Positions 7,490 through 14,994 are shown, numbered from the stretch's first letter. The stretch is DNA of 29,830 nt from Candidatus Colwellbacteria bacterium RIFCSPHIGHO2_02_FULL_45_17 (GCA_001817685.1 MHIV01000015.1:5508-35337); one strand, 5' to 3'. Program-made: numbers and translations. The notes: generated from the letters alone by a model not told the origin.

Positions 7490-8052
7490 ACGGAGAATAT
7501 CTTTGTAATGATGAGAGCGACCACGATCGCAGTTAATATCAGAGTGTATTCATGAAAAGTGCGAATCGCGCTGTAAACTCCAGCAGTAGACAGGAATGCA
7601 ATAATCATAAGAGTAGTGAGCCAAAGCGCAGTTCCTATTGTCTCAAAGATCACTAACTTCTTCAAACTAATTTTGTGCATAGAAAGGTACAACAGTGTCA
7701 CGATCCTTGTACCGTATAGAAACTTGAAATAAAGGAGCACCATAAACGGCCTTTTTGACGGCACCATTCTATTAACTGTATCGAAATGTTTCTTATATTT
7801 TATGTAAAGACCGGAATTTCGTGCTTCTGAACGCTTCAAGATTTTTTTGCCAAGACCGTACCATATAAAATCTGAGGTGATTGTACCCAAAAACGCAGCC
7901 GCACAAATTGCTGTTATCGACCAACCGAGTTTAAAAGTAAGAACAGCCGCAGTCAAAATTACTGTTTCTCCAAAAAAGAAAGAGCCAACAAAAGTTGTGG
8001 GTACTTTATAAAGCGTTAACCAATATAAGATAGTGTCCTCAAGATTACCCAT
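7459..8052 (-). CDS. DedA-family (SNARE-associated/VTT domain) membrane protein
   Basis: About 197 residues with the DedA pattern: an N-terminal re-entrant-like segment (VPTTFVGSFFFGETVILTAA, carrying the conserved acidic residue), a G-T-x-x-x-D-F-x-W-Y-G-L-G-K stretch, and FKFLYGTRIVTLLYLSM, which corresponds to the DedA F/Y-x-R-G basic motif but with R in GTRI. Several helices follow. DedA proteins have been linked to undecaprenyl-phosphate or phospholipid flipping, which would suit the neighbouring glycosyltransferase; that link is inferred. I use ATG 8052; GTG 8058 would add two residues. It follows tRNA-Thr by 20 nt. Confidence 0.85.
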   Translation of the reverse strand: MGNLEDTILYWLTLYKVPTTFVGSFFFGETVILTAAVLTFKLGWSITAICAAAFLGTITSDFIWYGLGKKILKRSEARNSGLYIKYKKHFDTVNRMVPSKRPFMVLLYFKFLYGTRIVTLLYLSMHKISLKKLVIFETIGTALWLTTLMIIAFLSTAGVYSAIRTFHEYTLILTAIVVALIITKIFSVWITKRTEKE

Positions 8053-8072
8053 TGCCACAAATCTTCACCGTG

Positions 8073-8145
8073 AGCCACCTCCGAGATTCGAACTCGGGAC
8101 CTCTGCTTTACGAAAGCATTGCTCTGCCAGCTGAGCTAAGGTGGC
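8073..8145 (-). tRNA. tRNA-Thr (CGT anticodon)
   Basis: The minus strand folds as a cloverleaf: acceptor GCCACCT/AGGTGGC, D-arm GCTC...GAGC, anticodon loop TTCGTAA (CGT), and T-arm CCGAG-TTCGAAT-CTCGG. No CCA is encoded; the base after the acceptor is T. It begins two nt after the stop of the DoxX-like gene and has no promoter of its own in sight, so it is probably cut out of a protein-coding transcript. Confidence 0.95.
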
Positions 8146-8147
8146 GA

Positions 8148-8507
8148 CTACGTGGACTCTCTCGCAAACAGTACAAGCGCAACGAGCGCCAAGCCGACAT
8201 CCCTGAAAGTTATATCGTTTATCCCGTTAAATATCAATATTGCTAGAAGTCCGGCGAATGCGACAAATGAGAGAAACGGTCTCCAAAAACCAGCCAGGAG
8301 TCCTGCCGCTACAAACATCCAGATAAAACCGTGTGCCACTAAGAAAATCTCTGGGTCAATAAAATCCTGAACCAAATCAGGGACAAACCCTACCCAGTCC
8401 GTAGGATTCAGCATTCCCCTAACTCCAGCCCAAAGAATAGTAAACGACACTGCGATCCGCAATATCCAATCTTCCTTATCAACAATTTTTCTAAGTATGT
8501 TACGCAC
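8148..8507 (-). CDS. DoxX-like small membrane protein
   Basis: 119 residues with four hydrophobic segments and the DoxX-type N-terminal pattern DWILRIAVSFTILWAGVRGMLNP, then HGFIWMFVAAGLLAGFW and a glycine-containing FAGLLAILIFNGI. DoxX-like proteins are small integral membrane proteins of poorly defined, often redox-related role. The start overlaps the VIT1-like gene by 8 nt, so the two are translated together. Function not assignable beyond the fold. Confidence 0.7.
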   Translation of the reverse strand: MRNILRKIVDKEDWILRIAVSFTILWAGVRGMLNPTDWVGFVPDLVQDFIDPEIFLVAHGFIWMFVAAGLLAGFWRPFLSFVAFAGLLAILIFNGINDITFRDVGLALVALVLFAREST

Positions 8508-9003
8508 TTATGAAGTGTCCTACTAACCGACCTATAGCGAACGCGATGCCTGACGCTATCCCACCGATTAACAACATCTCAAAACCCCATGCGAGCCACC
8601 CCCTGTGTAATACTAAGTGCCCAAGAACCGCACCGATCAAAAATAGCGTGAGGCCGGTAGCGATAGCTGCTATTACGAACCCTCCGTTTCCAAAAACAAA
8701 AGGTAGTAACGGCAATGACCCAGCCGCTATGAAACTTACAAATGTGAACGCGGCTGGTTTATACAAAGACCCTGAATGTTTATCGCCGTTCATGTGCGCA
8801 ATCTCTCTTTCTGAACGCGTCCCAAGGTAATTACTTGCAGCCATCGAAAACCCGTCTGCTATCAAGCTGGCAAAGCCGAGTACAAGTATTATGTTGTGAC
8901 TCAATGACGCCCCGATTGCACCGGTCACAATAGCAAACGTGGTAACAATGCCGTCATTAGCTCCGTAAAATATGTCTCTTATATTATTTTTCAGAAATCT
9001 CAT
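8500..9003 (-). CDS. VIT1/CCC1-family iron/manganese transporter-like protein
   Basis: 167 residues, inner membrane. The start NIRDIFYGANDGIVTTFAIV is the VIT1/CCC1 first helix, including the D-G and T-T-F core, followed by ADGFSMAASNYLGTRSEREI, which carries the second-helix G-x-S-M-x-x-x-x-Y and the acidic charged turn. Canonical members have about 230 residues and a cytoplasmic metal-binding helical domain between helices 2 and 3; here that domain is cut to a short loop (HMNGDKHSGSLYKP), so transport activity may differ. It starts ten nt after tRNA-Gly. Confidence 0.85.
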   Translation of the reverse strand: MRFLKNNIRDIFYGANDGIVTTFAIVTGAIGASLSHNIILVLGFASLIADGFSMAASNYLGTRSEREIAHMNGDKHSGSLYKPAAFTFVSFIAAGSLPLLPFVFGNGGFVIAAIATGLTLFLIGAVLGHLVLHRGWLAWGFEMLLIGGIASGIAFAIGRLVGHFISA

Positions 9004-9013
9004 GTTAGTTCTG

Positions 9014-9084
9014 AGCGGGATACGAGAATCGAACTCGCGTCTCGACCTTGGGAAGGTCGCATACTACCACTGTACTAATCCCGC
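9014..9084 (-). tRNA. tRNA-Gly (CCC anticodon)
   Basis: Cloverleaf on the minus strand: acceptor GCGGGAT/ATCCCGC, D-arm GTAC/GTAT, anticodon stem CGACC/GGTCG with loop TTCCCAA (CCC), and T-arm CGAG-TTCGATT-CTCG. No CCA is encoded. It lies at the head of the VIT1-DoxX-tRNA-Thr-DedA series. Confidence 0.95.
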
Positions 9085-9094
9085 ATCCTACATG

Positions 9095-9100
9095 ATTATA
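9095..9100 (-). promoter_or_regulatory. -10 box of tRNA-Gly
   Basis: A perfect TATAAT lies 10 nt before the tRNA 5' end on the minus strand; a TTGCCT 19 nt further up may be a poor -35. This is the only clear promoter before the downstream gene series. Confidence 0.6.
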
Positions 9101-9152
9101 CCATCTAGAACTTGACGACAGGCAAGTCACATTCGCGAATAACGGTAGCGAG

Positions 9153-9285
9153 CATTCTCTCATCTGAAACTTGCGGAAGGAGTACAAGAAATAAAGAAGT
9201 TTTGTAGGAAAATGCAGGTGTTTGAGTCCCGCTTTGGCGGGACGAGTTCTGTATTTTCCGTAGACGAAACGACTATCTATTTCTT
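9153..9285 (-). ncRNA. Nested inverted repeats, probable structured RNA; shares a motif with the 21.3 kb repeat
   Basis: Three arms are nested around one centre: AAGAAATA (9186-9193)/TATTTCTT (9278-9285), GGAAAAT (9207-9213)/ATTTTCC (9253-9259) and GTCCCGC (9226-9232)/GCGGGAC (9237-9243) with a four-base loop. To the left, CATTCTCTCATCT (9153-9165) is identical to 21269-21281 and the following ten bases are nearly so. There is no U-tract on either side, so this is not an ordinary terminator. It sits directly after the ftsB-like stop codon, in the 237-nt space before tRNA-Gly. Strand is inferred from position only. Confidence 0.5.
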
Positions 9286-9321
9286 ACGACTGAAGCAGCT
9301 GTTTTTGTGAGAGAATACGAG

Positions 9322-9588
9322 CTACTCCTCTGGAATGACGATGATAAGTTTCTCGAACGGCAACCTGTAATTAAACCTAGCCCTCAATTCCTTTTCAAGA
9401 TTCCTTGCCTCAGAGAAAAACTCAATCTTCTCCGTTATGTTGCTATTATCCCCCTCAACAAGCTCTATCTCATTAACCAAGGTAGCCATCTCTCTTTCTA
9501 ATTCACGCCTTTGGGAGTCGACTTTGTATACTTCGAAGGCTATAGCCACAAAAACGACTATAAAAATTATGTAGATTACTCTCTTCAT
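9322..9588 (-). CDS. FtsB/DivIC-family septum formation initiator
   Basis: 88 residues, bitopic: a short cytoplasmic start, one membrane helix (IYIIFIVVFVAIAFEVY, about 5-21), a charged coiled coil (about 25-65) and the family's closing segment NLEKELRARFNYRLPFEKLI ending in VIPEE. FtsB and DivIC link early and late divisome proteins outside the membrane. The length and layout match the family well. It is 30 nt downstream of lepA on the same strand. Confidence 0.85.
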   Translation of the reverse strand: MKRVIYIIFIVVFVAIAFEVYKVDSQRRELEREMATLVNEIELVEGDNSNITEKIEFFSEARNLEKELRARFNYRLPFEKLIIVIPEE

Positions 9589-9618
9589 AGCGGAATTCCC
9601 TCTAAGTGTAACGGAGCA

Positions 9619-11370
9619 TCACCTTTTCAACAATTCCCTAAAAACCTCGATTGGAACCTCCGCGCGGCCTGTTTCTTGCAGTCTTTTTTTCCCTCTTTTC
9701 TGTTTCTGAAGCAATTTATCTTTTCTAGTACGATCCCCACCGTACAAGTGGCCCGTCACGTTCTTACGAAGCGGCGTAATGGTCTCTCTCGCGACAATTT
9801 TACCACCAACAGCCGCTTGGATGGCTTGAGCAAACTGTTTACGGGGGAGGAGGTCTTTGAGCTTCGTGGCCATCTTTCTTCCCTCGTATTCCACCTCGTT
9901 CTGCGGAATAATCCGCGAAAGACCCGGCACAAGCTCCCCAGCAAGGATTATGTCGAGTTTCTTAACCGCCGTTTCTTTATAACCACTAAACTCATAACTG
10001 AACGATGCGAATCCTTCTGAAACCGACTTCAGTCGGTCATCGAAATCCAATATCAAGTCAGCGAGCGGCATCTCTGTTTCAAGTCTTAAATATGATCCGG
10101 CTATTTCCGTTGTTATTTCTCCAAGCCTGAATACATTCTTGAGTTCAATAACCTGCCCAAGAACTCTCTGCGGCACAAGAATATGCAATTTTACGTACGG
10201 CTCCCAAACTCTCGTATAATCTTCTGGGAAATCACGAGGATTTTGAATTGTAACTTTCTGTCCATTTCGCAATTCAACTTCATATGCCACAGACGGAAAA
10301 CTACTTACTACAGATAAATCGAACTCTTGTTCTAATCGTCCGATAGTAATTTCAAAGTGTAGTCTTCCCAAAAAACCGCATTTAAATCCTCGCCCCAGCA
10401 CAGTGCTAAAATCCGGAGAGAAATCTAAAGAAGAATCGTTGAGGTGAAGTTTATTTAAAGCAAGTTTTAAATTCTCATATTCACCAGCGTCGCTCGGATA
10501 CACGGACACAAAGACAACGGGGTTTGGAACTTTAAATCCCGGAAGCGCTTGCTCTCCTATTGTGTCTCCGATCTTGATAGCGTCCGGGTTTTTTATCCCC
10601 GTTGCTATGTATCCTATCTCGCCCTGCGTAAGTTCACTTTGAGCTTTAAACGCCGGAGCGAAACAGCCGACCTCTTTAATCTTAAATTTTTCTCTCGTGC
10701 CTTTGAGCGATGTATTTTCTTCTGCGACAAAACTGCCGCCGAAAACCCTAACGAAAGCAATGATGCCCTTATGATCATCGTAGACGGAACTGAATATTAA
10801 AGCGGACTTGGTACCGCTTATTTTTGGCTCTGGGACTTCACGAACCACTGCATCCAATAGTTTCTCGACTCCGTCCCCTGTCTTCGCCGATACTCTATGT
10901 ATCTCGTCTGTTTCAACGCCCAACAGTTCCGATAATTCTATTGTGAGCTCGTCTAGGCCGGGCGGATTCATATCCACCTTATTAAGCGCACCTAATATTT
11001 TTAAACCTGCGCGACGAGCGGAATCTAAGTTAGCCAAAGTTTGAGCCTGTATCCCCTGCGTTGCATCAACCAACAAAATGGCTCCCTCAACCGCTCCGAG
11101 TGCACGCGAGACCTCATATGAAAAATCACTATGGCCGGGAGTGTCGATTAGGTTCAGCATCACCCCTTTGTGTTTCATTCTGACAGGAGCCATTTTTATC
11201 GTAATACCGCGCTCTCTCTCAAGCTCCAAACTATCTAAATACTGCGCGTGCATTTCTCGAGGAGGAACCGTCCCGGTCAATTCCAAAAAACGATCGGCGA
11301 GCGTGCTTTTGCCGTGATCGATGTGAGCGATGATAACAAAATTCCTGATTCCTAGTTCTTGATTCCTCAT
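9619..11370 (-). CDS. lepA: Elongation factor 4 (LepA), translational GTPase
   Basis: Ribosome-bound GTPase that helps remobilise or assemble ribosomes. All G-motifs are seen: AHIDHGKST (G1), RGITIK (G2), DTPGHSDF (G3), NKVD (G4) and a SAKTG-like G5. The LepA C-terminal domain with PRKQFAQAIQAAVGGKIVAR and GKKRLQETG is present, so this is not EF-G. 583 residues, slightly shorter than the usual 595-600. The usual start is near IRNF; here MRNQELG is added, encoded by a degenerate GGAAT-type repeat. The ATG overlaps the stop of the DUF4012 gene (ATGA), giving translational coupling. Confidence 0.96.
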   Translation of the reverse strand: MRNQELGIRNFVIIAHIDHGKSTLADRFLELTGTVPPREMHAQYLDSLELERERGITIKMAPVRMKHKGVMLNLIDTPGHSDFSYEVSRALGAVEGAILLVDATQGIQAQTLANLDSARRAGLKILGALNKVDMNPPGLDELTIELSELLGVETDEIHRVSAKTGDGVEKLLDAVVREVPEPKISGTKSALIFSSVYDDHKGIIAFVRVFGGSFVAEENTSLKGTREKFKIKEVGCFAPAFKAQSELTQGEIGYIATGIKNPDAIKIGDTIGEQALPGFKVPNPVVFVSVYPSDAGEYENLKLALNKLHLNDSSLDFSPDFSTVLGRGFKCGFLGRLHFEITIGRLEQEFDLSVVSSFPSVAYEVELRNGQKVTIQNPRDFPEDYTRVWEPYVKLHILVPQRVLGQVIELKNVFRLGEITTEIAGSYLRLETEMPLADLILDFDDRLKSVSEGFASFSYEFSGYKETAVKKLDIILAGELVPGLSRIIPQNEVEYEGRKMATKLKDLLPRKQFAQAIQAAVGGKIVARETITPLRKNVTGHLYGGDRTRKDKLLQKQKRGKKRLQETGRAEVPIEVFRELLKR

Positions 11371-11372
11371 TC
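11337..11372. repeat. Degenerate GGAAT-type short repeat over the lepA start
   Basis: On the minus strand the units AGGAATG, AGGAATC, AAGAACT, AGGAATC and AGGAAT follow one another across the DUF4012 stop and the first codons of lepA. The repeat encodes the extra residues before the conserved IRNF. Confidence 0.45.
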
Positions 11373-13289
11373 CTGGTTAACGAGGGTCAAGTTTAACACA
11401 AGTCTAGCTGGGATTGAATTACCGCTATAAGAGAATACGTTGCTCCCATTCTCTCGCCACAGATAGCCGTCTGGAGCAGTTACTTTGTAATTAAGGGAGG
11501 ACTTCACGCCAGATTGCTTATCGAATACGAATTGATATTTTGCCCCGTTTCCCACAAAGAGACCTCCTCTCTCGTAAGTAAGTTCAAGTTTGCGCGTCTC
11601 GCCGGGAGAGGTACTAAACCAGCCCGCGAATACTTTCTTGCCGGACTCGACATAGCTCTCCAGATCTAATTCATCAAATGCAGTCAGCGTAGACTCAATG
11701 GCAGAAAGCACAGGATCCACGGAGTAGTCACTTCCGTAATCCACTCTTGGCACAACTGTTTTCGGAGTAATTCCGACTGCGCTACCCAACACTGTATCGG
11801 GAGGCGTGAAAATCTTAATGAAATTTTGATTAACTTTACGATACAGCTCCTCTTCCTCATTGTCGCCGGCGTGTTGCCTTTCAATAATCAGGCTATCTTT
11901 TACTTTGCTGTCACTAGTAATTTCCGAATCAAGAGTTATAGATTGCTCAACAAAAATATCCGTCTTGCCGCCGGCAATGTTCGAGTCAACGACAGCAAGG
12001 TAGTCGCCATTAAATACCCCCGGGAATTCATAAACACTTCCCGAGAATGGCGTGCCGGCCACAAACTCCTGTAGTTCAGAGTCCCTAAAGTAAACTTGAA
12101 GATCTTTGTTAAAAGCACGATTCATAAGCGAAACTACGAGATCCGCTTTGGCATCGTCATTAAGCGCTTGAACTCGCTCTATTATGGTCGGCGCTATAAG
12201 CGCAAGTATTTGTTTGGGGTTCTCCTTTGGGTTCGCGCTCCTCGCCGCCTCTACCTCATCGCGAACTGCAAACAAGAAATTCTCGCTCGTGAGAGTAACG
12301 TCATACTCCGGCACATATATTGGACCGATAATTCGCAGGATGTCGCTAACGACATTAGCATTCAAAGCCACAGCGCCATCGAATTTCACTCCGTCATTAA
12401 CATACATCTCTGACGCTTCCAGTAACTCAAGAACTTTTTCCGCTGAAGTTGGGAAGTCGAAAAACCAATTAGCATCCCTTGCCCCCCAACCCGCCGTAAT
12501 GCTCTGCAGTTGTTTCGGTGGAACAATCTTGTACAGAGAATCTCTGTCAGGCGTATAAATATCATCAACTTTGATGCTTTTAACGCTTCCCTTCCCTAGT
12601 ACAACCTCTCCGTAACTCCCTATAAATCCTCCGGTCGGCCTGATCTCCGAATGGTTCTGGAAGAAAAGAATAACGCGCCTGTCTTCTGGAACATCCAGAA
12701 AACCGATGATAGCTCCGAGCCCTCTTTCCAACTCCTTAGCGTCAGAAAGAAAATTGCCCACGTCACTGTTCTGCTTAGAAATAAATGTCGGAATCTGGCC
12801 GCCAACGTCAAAACCGATGTTATTCAAAATCGCTAAATTGCGATGGATACGTTTGAGAATGTCGAGAAACTCGTCGCCGCCCGTCCCGCTCATAACGAGC
12901 ACAAGTCCACGACTGTTCAAATCTCGTACGCTACCGCTAATCTCACGGATGGCAGTTACTACGTTTTTAATATCCCCGAAGAACTTCGGCAATTTGAGAA
13001 CGGCATCTGACGATAAGAGTGGGTCACCCGAAGCGCTATCCCACCTATCATTACCCCAGCCCCTCATTGATTCTGCGATAGTCGAAGTGACTCCGGATAC
13101 ATAAAGGCCGTACCCGCTAAGAACGATAACAGCGCAGATGGCCACCCAAACCAGAGTAAGCTTTACCTGCGGTTTACTTTTATCTATTGGGCGTCCTCGA
13201 GAAATTTCTTTAATGGCTCTCGGTCCCTTTTTGGGATGTTTAATGTCGTGGAGTACGGCATTGATGTTTTTTTTTGATAAGTTACTCAT
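11367..13289 (-). CDS. DUF4012 domain-containing membrane-anchored protein
   Basis: 640 residues: a basic cytoplasmic N terminus, one membrane helix (about 42-64, VKLTLVWVAICAVIVLSGYG), then a large outside part. DUF4012 hallmarks include the segment RRVILFFQNHSEIRPTGGFI followed by GSYG, and DANWFFDFPTSAEKVLELLE. Such proteins are frequent in CPR and Gram-positive bacteria next to sugar-phosphate transferases and glycosyltransferases and are thought to act in surface polysaccharide handling; the reaction is unproven. The neighbouring sugar transferase 26 nt upstream supports that context. Confidence 0.88.
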   Translation of the reverse strand: MSNLSKKNINAVLHDIKHPKKGPRAIKEISRGRPIDKSKPQVKLTLVWVAICAVIVLSGYGLYVSGVTSTIAESMRGWGNDRWDSASGDPLLSSDAVLKLPKFFGDIKNVVTAIREISGSVRDLNSRGLVLVMSGTGGDEFLDILKRIHRNLAILNNIGFDVGGQIPTFISKQNSDVGNFLSDAKELERGLGAIIGFLDVPEDRRVILFFQNHSEIRPTGGFIGSYGEVVLGKGSVKSIKVDDIYTPDRDSLYKIVPPKQLQSITAGWGARDANWFFDFPTSAEKVLELLEASEMYVNDGVKFDGAVALNANVVSDILRIIGPIYVPEYDVTLTSENFLFAVRDEVEAARSANPKENPKQILALIAPTIIERVQALNDDAKADLVVSLMNRAFNKDLQVYFRDSELQEFVAGTPFSGSVYEFPGVFNGDYLAVVDSNIAGGKTDIFVEQSITLDSEITSDSKVKDSLIIERQHAGDNEEEELYRKVNQNFIKIFTPPDTVLGSAVGITPKTVVPRVDYGSDYSVDPVLSAIESTLTAFDELDLESYVESGKKVFAGWFSTSPGETRKLELTYERGGLFVGNGAKYQFVFDKQSGVKSSLNYKVTAPDGYLWRENGSNVFSYSGNSIPARLVLNLTLVNQE

Positions 13290-13315
13290 TAGCTTGATCC
13301 CCTATTCTATCCCAA

Positions 13316-13918
13316 TCATACGGCGGTGGGGTCGAAAAACAATATTGCCATCGTCTTCCCTATAATTCTGGCATCAAACATTGGCGACATATTATCAATG
13401 TAATGCTTGTCGAGCTCGAGCTCTTTTAAGAACGGGAGACTCGATGCACCATTTACTTGCGAATGACCAGTCGCACCAGCGCGAAATTCTATTATAGACT
13501 TGTACTCGTCTGGGTATTGCTCAACCTCATGGGGTTCATGAGGACGCGGACCAACAAGCGCAAGCTCACCTTTCAATACATTAACTAGCTGAGGCAGTTC
13601 ATCTATTCTTAGTCTTCTTAAAACGCGCCCGACTCTCGTCACGCGAGGGTCTTTTCTAATTTTGAAGAACGGGCCGTCGTTTCTTTCATTCAAGTGAAGT
13701 AGCTCTTTCTTCCTGTCTTTAGCGTCGTGCACCATCGAGCGAAATTTATAAACATAAATAATCCTTCCCTCGCTAATTCTTTCGAGTTTAACAAAAACGC
13801 TACCTCTGCTGTCAGTTACTATAGCAAGCGCAATGATTGGCGTAACTGGCACAACAATAAAAAGCCCGACGGATGCACAAGTAACATCAATAGCTCTCTT
13901 CCAGAACGGGTATCCCAT
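13316..13918 (-). CDS. Bacterial sugar transferase (polyprenyl-phosphate phosphoglycosyltransferase)
   Basis: Transfers a sugar-1-phosphate from a nucleotide sugar to undecaprenyl phosphate, the first step of surface glycan synthesis. 200 residues, the short PglC-like form without the extra N-terminal helices. Motifs: FWKRAIDVTCASVGLF and the following re-entrant helix, KFRSM, then LRRLRIDELPQLVNVLKGEL with LVGPRP. The family's D-E catalytic pair is in RIDELPQ. It starts at ATG 13918, six nt after a TATACT -10 box, so it is probably leaderless, and it heads the DUF4012-lepA-ftsB series. Confidence 0.93.
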   Translation of the reverse strand: MGYPFWKRAIDVTCASVGLFIVVPVTPIIALAIVTDSRGSVFVKLERISEGRIIYVYKFRSMVHDAKDRKKELLHLNERNDGPFFKIRKDPRVTRVGRVLRRLRIDELPQLVNVLKGELALVGPRPHEPHEVEQYPDEYKSIIEFRAGATGHSQVNGASSLPFLKELELDKHYIDNMSPMFDARIIGKTMAILFFDPTAV

Positions 13919-13924
13919 AGTAAA

Positions 13925-13930
13925 AGTATA
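13925..13930 (-). promoter_or_regulatory. -10 box of the sugar transferase operon
   Basis: TATACT (13930-13925) then six nt and the ATG. No good -35 is visible. It is divergent from the promoter of the plus-strand gene at 13993. Confidence 0.45.
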
Positions 13931-13934
13931 ACAC

Positions 13935-13962
13935 TCGACTTCAAGACTTTTTGTGTTAATAT
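13935..13962 (+). promoter_or_regulatory. Promoter of the gene at 13993
   Basis: TCGACT (13935-13940), a 16-nt spacer and TAATAT (13957-13962). The predicted leader is about 24 nt and carries AAGGAG (13981-13986), six nt before the ATG. Confidence 0.5.
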
Positions 13963-13992
13963 GCTGGTATCTTTGACAACAAGGAGAGTGAT

Positions 13993-14262
13993 ATGAGCCG
14001 GAAGAAGAAGTTCGTGGTTACCGCTGGTGCGTTCACGGCGATCTTCACGACCATCTACATCGTGATGCGTATCAAGAAGGCGCACGAGATGAAGGGCCTT
14101 ACGCCTGAACAGTGGCAGGAGACGGAACGCGCCCTGAAACTCGCGAGAAGGAAGCATCTCAAGGAGATGCTCGAAAGAGAAGCCAGTGAACTCCCCGAAG
14201 ACGAACGGGACTTGAGCTGGTTCCGAGCCAAGATCAGGGAATGGATCTACAACCACCTCTGA
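13993..14262 (+). CDS. Small membrane-anchored protein, unknown; G/C-rich codons
   Basis: 89 residues: a basic start (MSRKKK), one membrane helix (FVVTAGAFTAIFTTIYIVM), then a charged helical cytoplasmic part (KLARRKHLKEMLEREASELP and onward) ending in WFRAKIREWIYNHL. I do not recognise it. Codons almost always end in G or C (AAG, ATC, CTC, GAG), unlike the A/T-ending codons of the flanking genes. A perfect Shine-Dalgarno, its own promoter and its own hairpin, plus the opposite strand to all neighbours, mark it as an inserted single-gene unit. Confidence 0.7.
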   Translation: MSRKKKFVVTAGAFTAIFTTIYIVMRIKKAHEMKGLTPEQWQETERALKLARRKHLKEMLEREASELPEDERDLSWFRAKIREWIYNHL

Positions 14263-14290
14263 TGCGTATCACAGCAGGACATGCCCCACG

Positions 14291-14316
14291 GAGAACCCCA
14301 TCCCCGTGGGGTTCTC
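14291..14316 (+). terminator. Hairpin terminator after the gene at 13993
   Basis: A perfect 10-bp stem, GAGAACCCCA (14291-14300) with TGGGGTTCTC (14307-14316) and a TCCCCG loop. The following TACATTT is only a weak U-tract. It lies between convergent genes. Confidence 0.7.
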
Positions 14317-14321
14317 TACAT

Positions 14322-14711
14322 TTAGACTATCTCAAGTTCATCATAACCGGTTGTATCATCCGGCTTGCGGACATATTCAACATCATCGAAAACTAATATA
14401 ACCACCTCAGCGGTGGTTCTCACTATACACCCGTTACTTAAGTGTCCCCCAAATACTTTTCCATCGTTATCTGAAACCGAGATGTGTATATGACAGTCAT
14501 TTACAGACACGGTGCCGGTTCCAGATACAATTTCGAGGTCTTCATCCCAATTCTTTTTATCTTTCCCGCCAGCCATCCTAAGATTTGCACTACCCAAGCT
14601 TCCAACGACCGACAACAGAACACCGGCCTTAACGTCGTTCTCTTTTACGAGTTTCTCAATTTCTTCCCTTAAGTCCTGACCTAATTCTAGTCTTTTAGTT
14701 ATTTGTTTCAT
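14322..14711 (-). CDS. PPC/DUF296 domain DNA-binding-like protein
   Basis: 129 residues making up one PPC (plants and prokaryotes conserved) domain: RLELGQDLREEIEKLVKEND, GVLLSVVGSLGSANLRMA, EIVSGTGTVSVND, then CHIHISVSDNDGKVFGGH with the His residues that coordinate metal in related structures, and GCIVRTTAEVVIL. Bacterial members are small trimers with proposed DNA or nucleotide binding; the function is not settled. It overlaps the preceding gene by 17 nt and ends the murB-hpf-secA series. Confidence 0.85.
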   Translation of the reverse strand: MKQITKRLELGQDLREEIEKLVKENDVKAGVLLSVVGSLGSANLRMAGGKDKKNWDEDLEIVSGTGTVSVNDCHIHISVSDNDGKVFGGHLSNGCIVRTTAEVVILVFDDVEYVRKPDDTTGYDELEIV

Positions 14712-14994
14712 CTTGGCTATACTTTATTCTCTTTGTGCGTTGGAGCCACAACCTTTTGAACCACGGCATCGTAAGAGTAGACAGCATAAACGCTACGGCC
14801 GGCACTACAGCATTAATCCAGGGGTTTTGTATGTTTATAGCCGATAAATACGCTCCGATTGATATATAAGTAAAAACTGCCAATAATCCGCGCCTAGTCC
14901 AGCTTTTTTCCCAAGACTTATCGGCCTCAACCTTTTTATTTCTTTCTTCGATTTTTCGGACTCTTTGCTCTAGGTTATCCATATCAGGCTCCAT
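14695..14994 (-). CDS. Small two-helix membrane protein with N-terminal coiled coil
   Basis: 99 residues: an acidic and basic coiled-coil start (LEQRVRKIEERNKKVEADKSW), the segment WTRRGLLAVFTYISIGAYLS as the first membrane helix, and PWINAVVPAVAFMLSTLTMPW as the second, followed by FKRLWLQ. I have the impression that proteins with this exact layout recur in Parcubacteria, but no function is known to me. It overlaps secA by 11 nt and the PPC gene by 17 nt, so it is translated with both. Confidence 0.75.
   Translation of the reverse strand: MEPDMDNLEQRVRKIEERNKKVEADKSWEKSWTRRGLLAVFTYISIGAYLSAINIQNPWINAVVPAVAFMLSTLTMPWFKRLWLQRTKRIKYSQDETNN

Noticed and set aside
9005..9187. A 60-codon minus-strand frame over tRNA-Gly
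   Set aside because: It runs through a complete tRNA gene.
12184..13104. Several plus-strand frames within the DUF4012 gene
   Set aside because: They lie wholly inside a well-supported gene on the other strand and show no family motifs.
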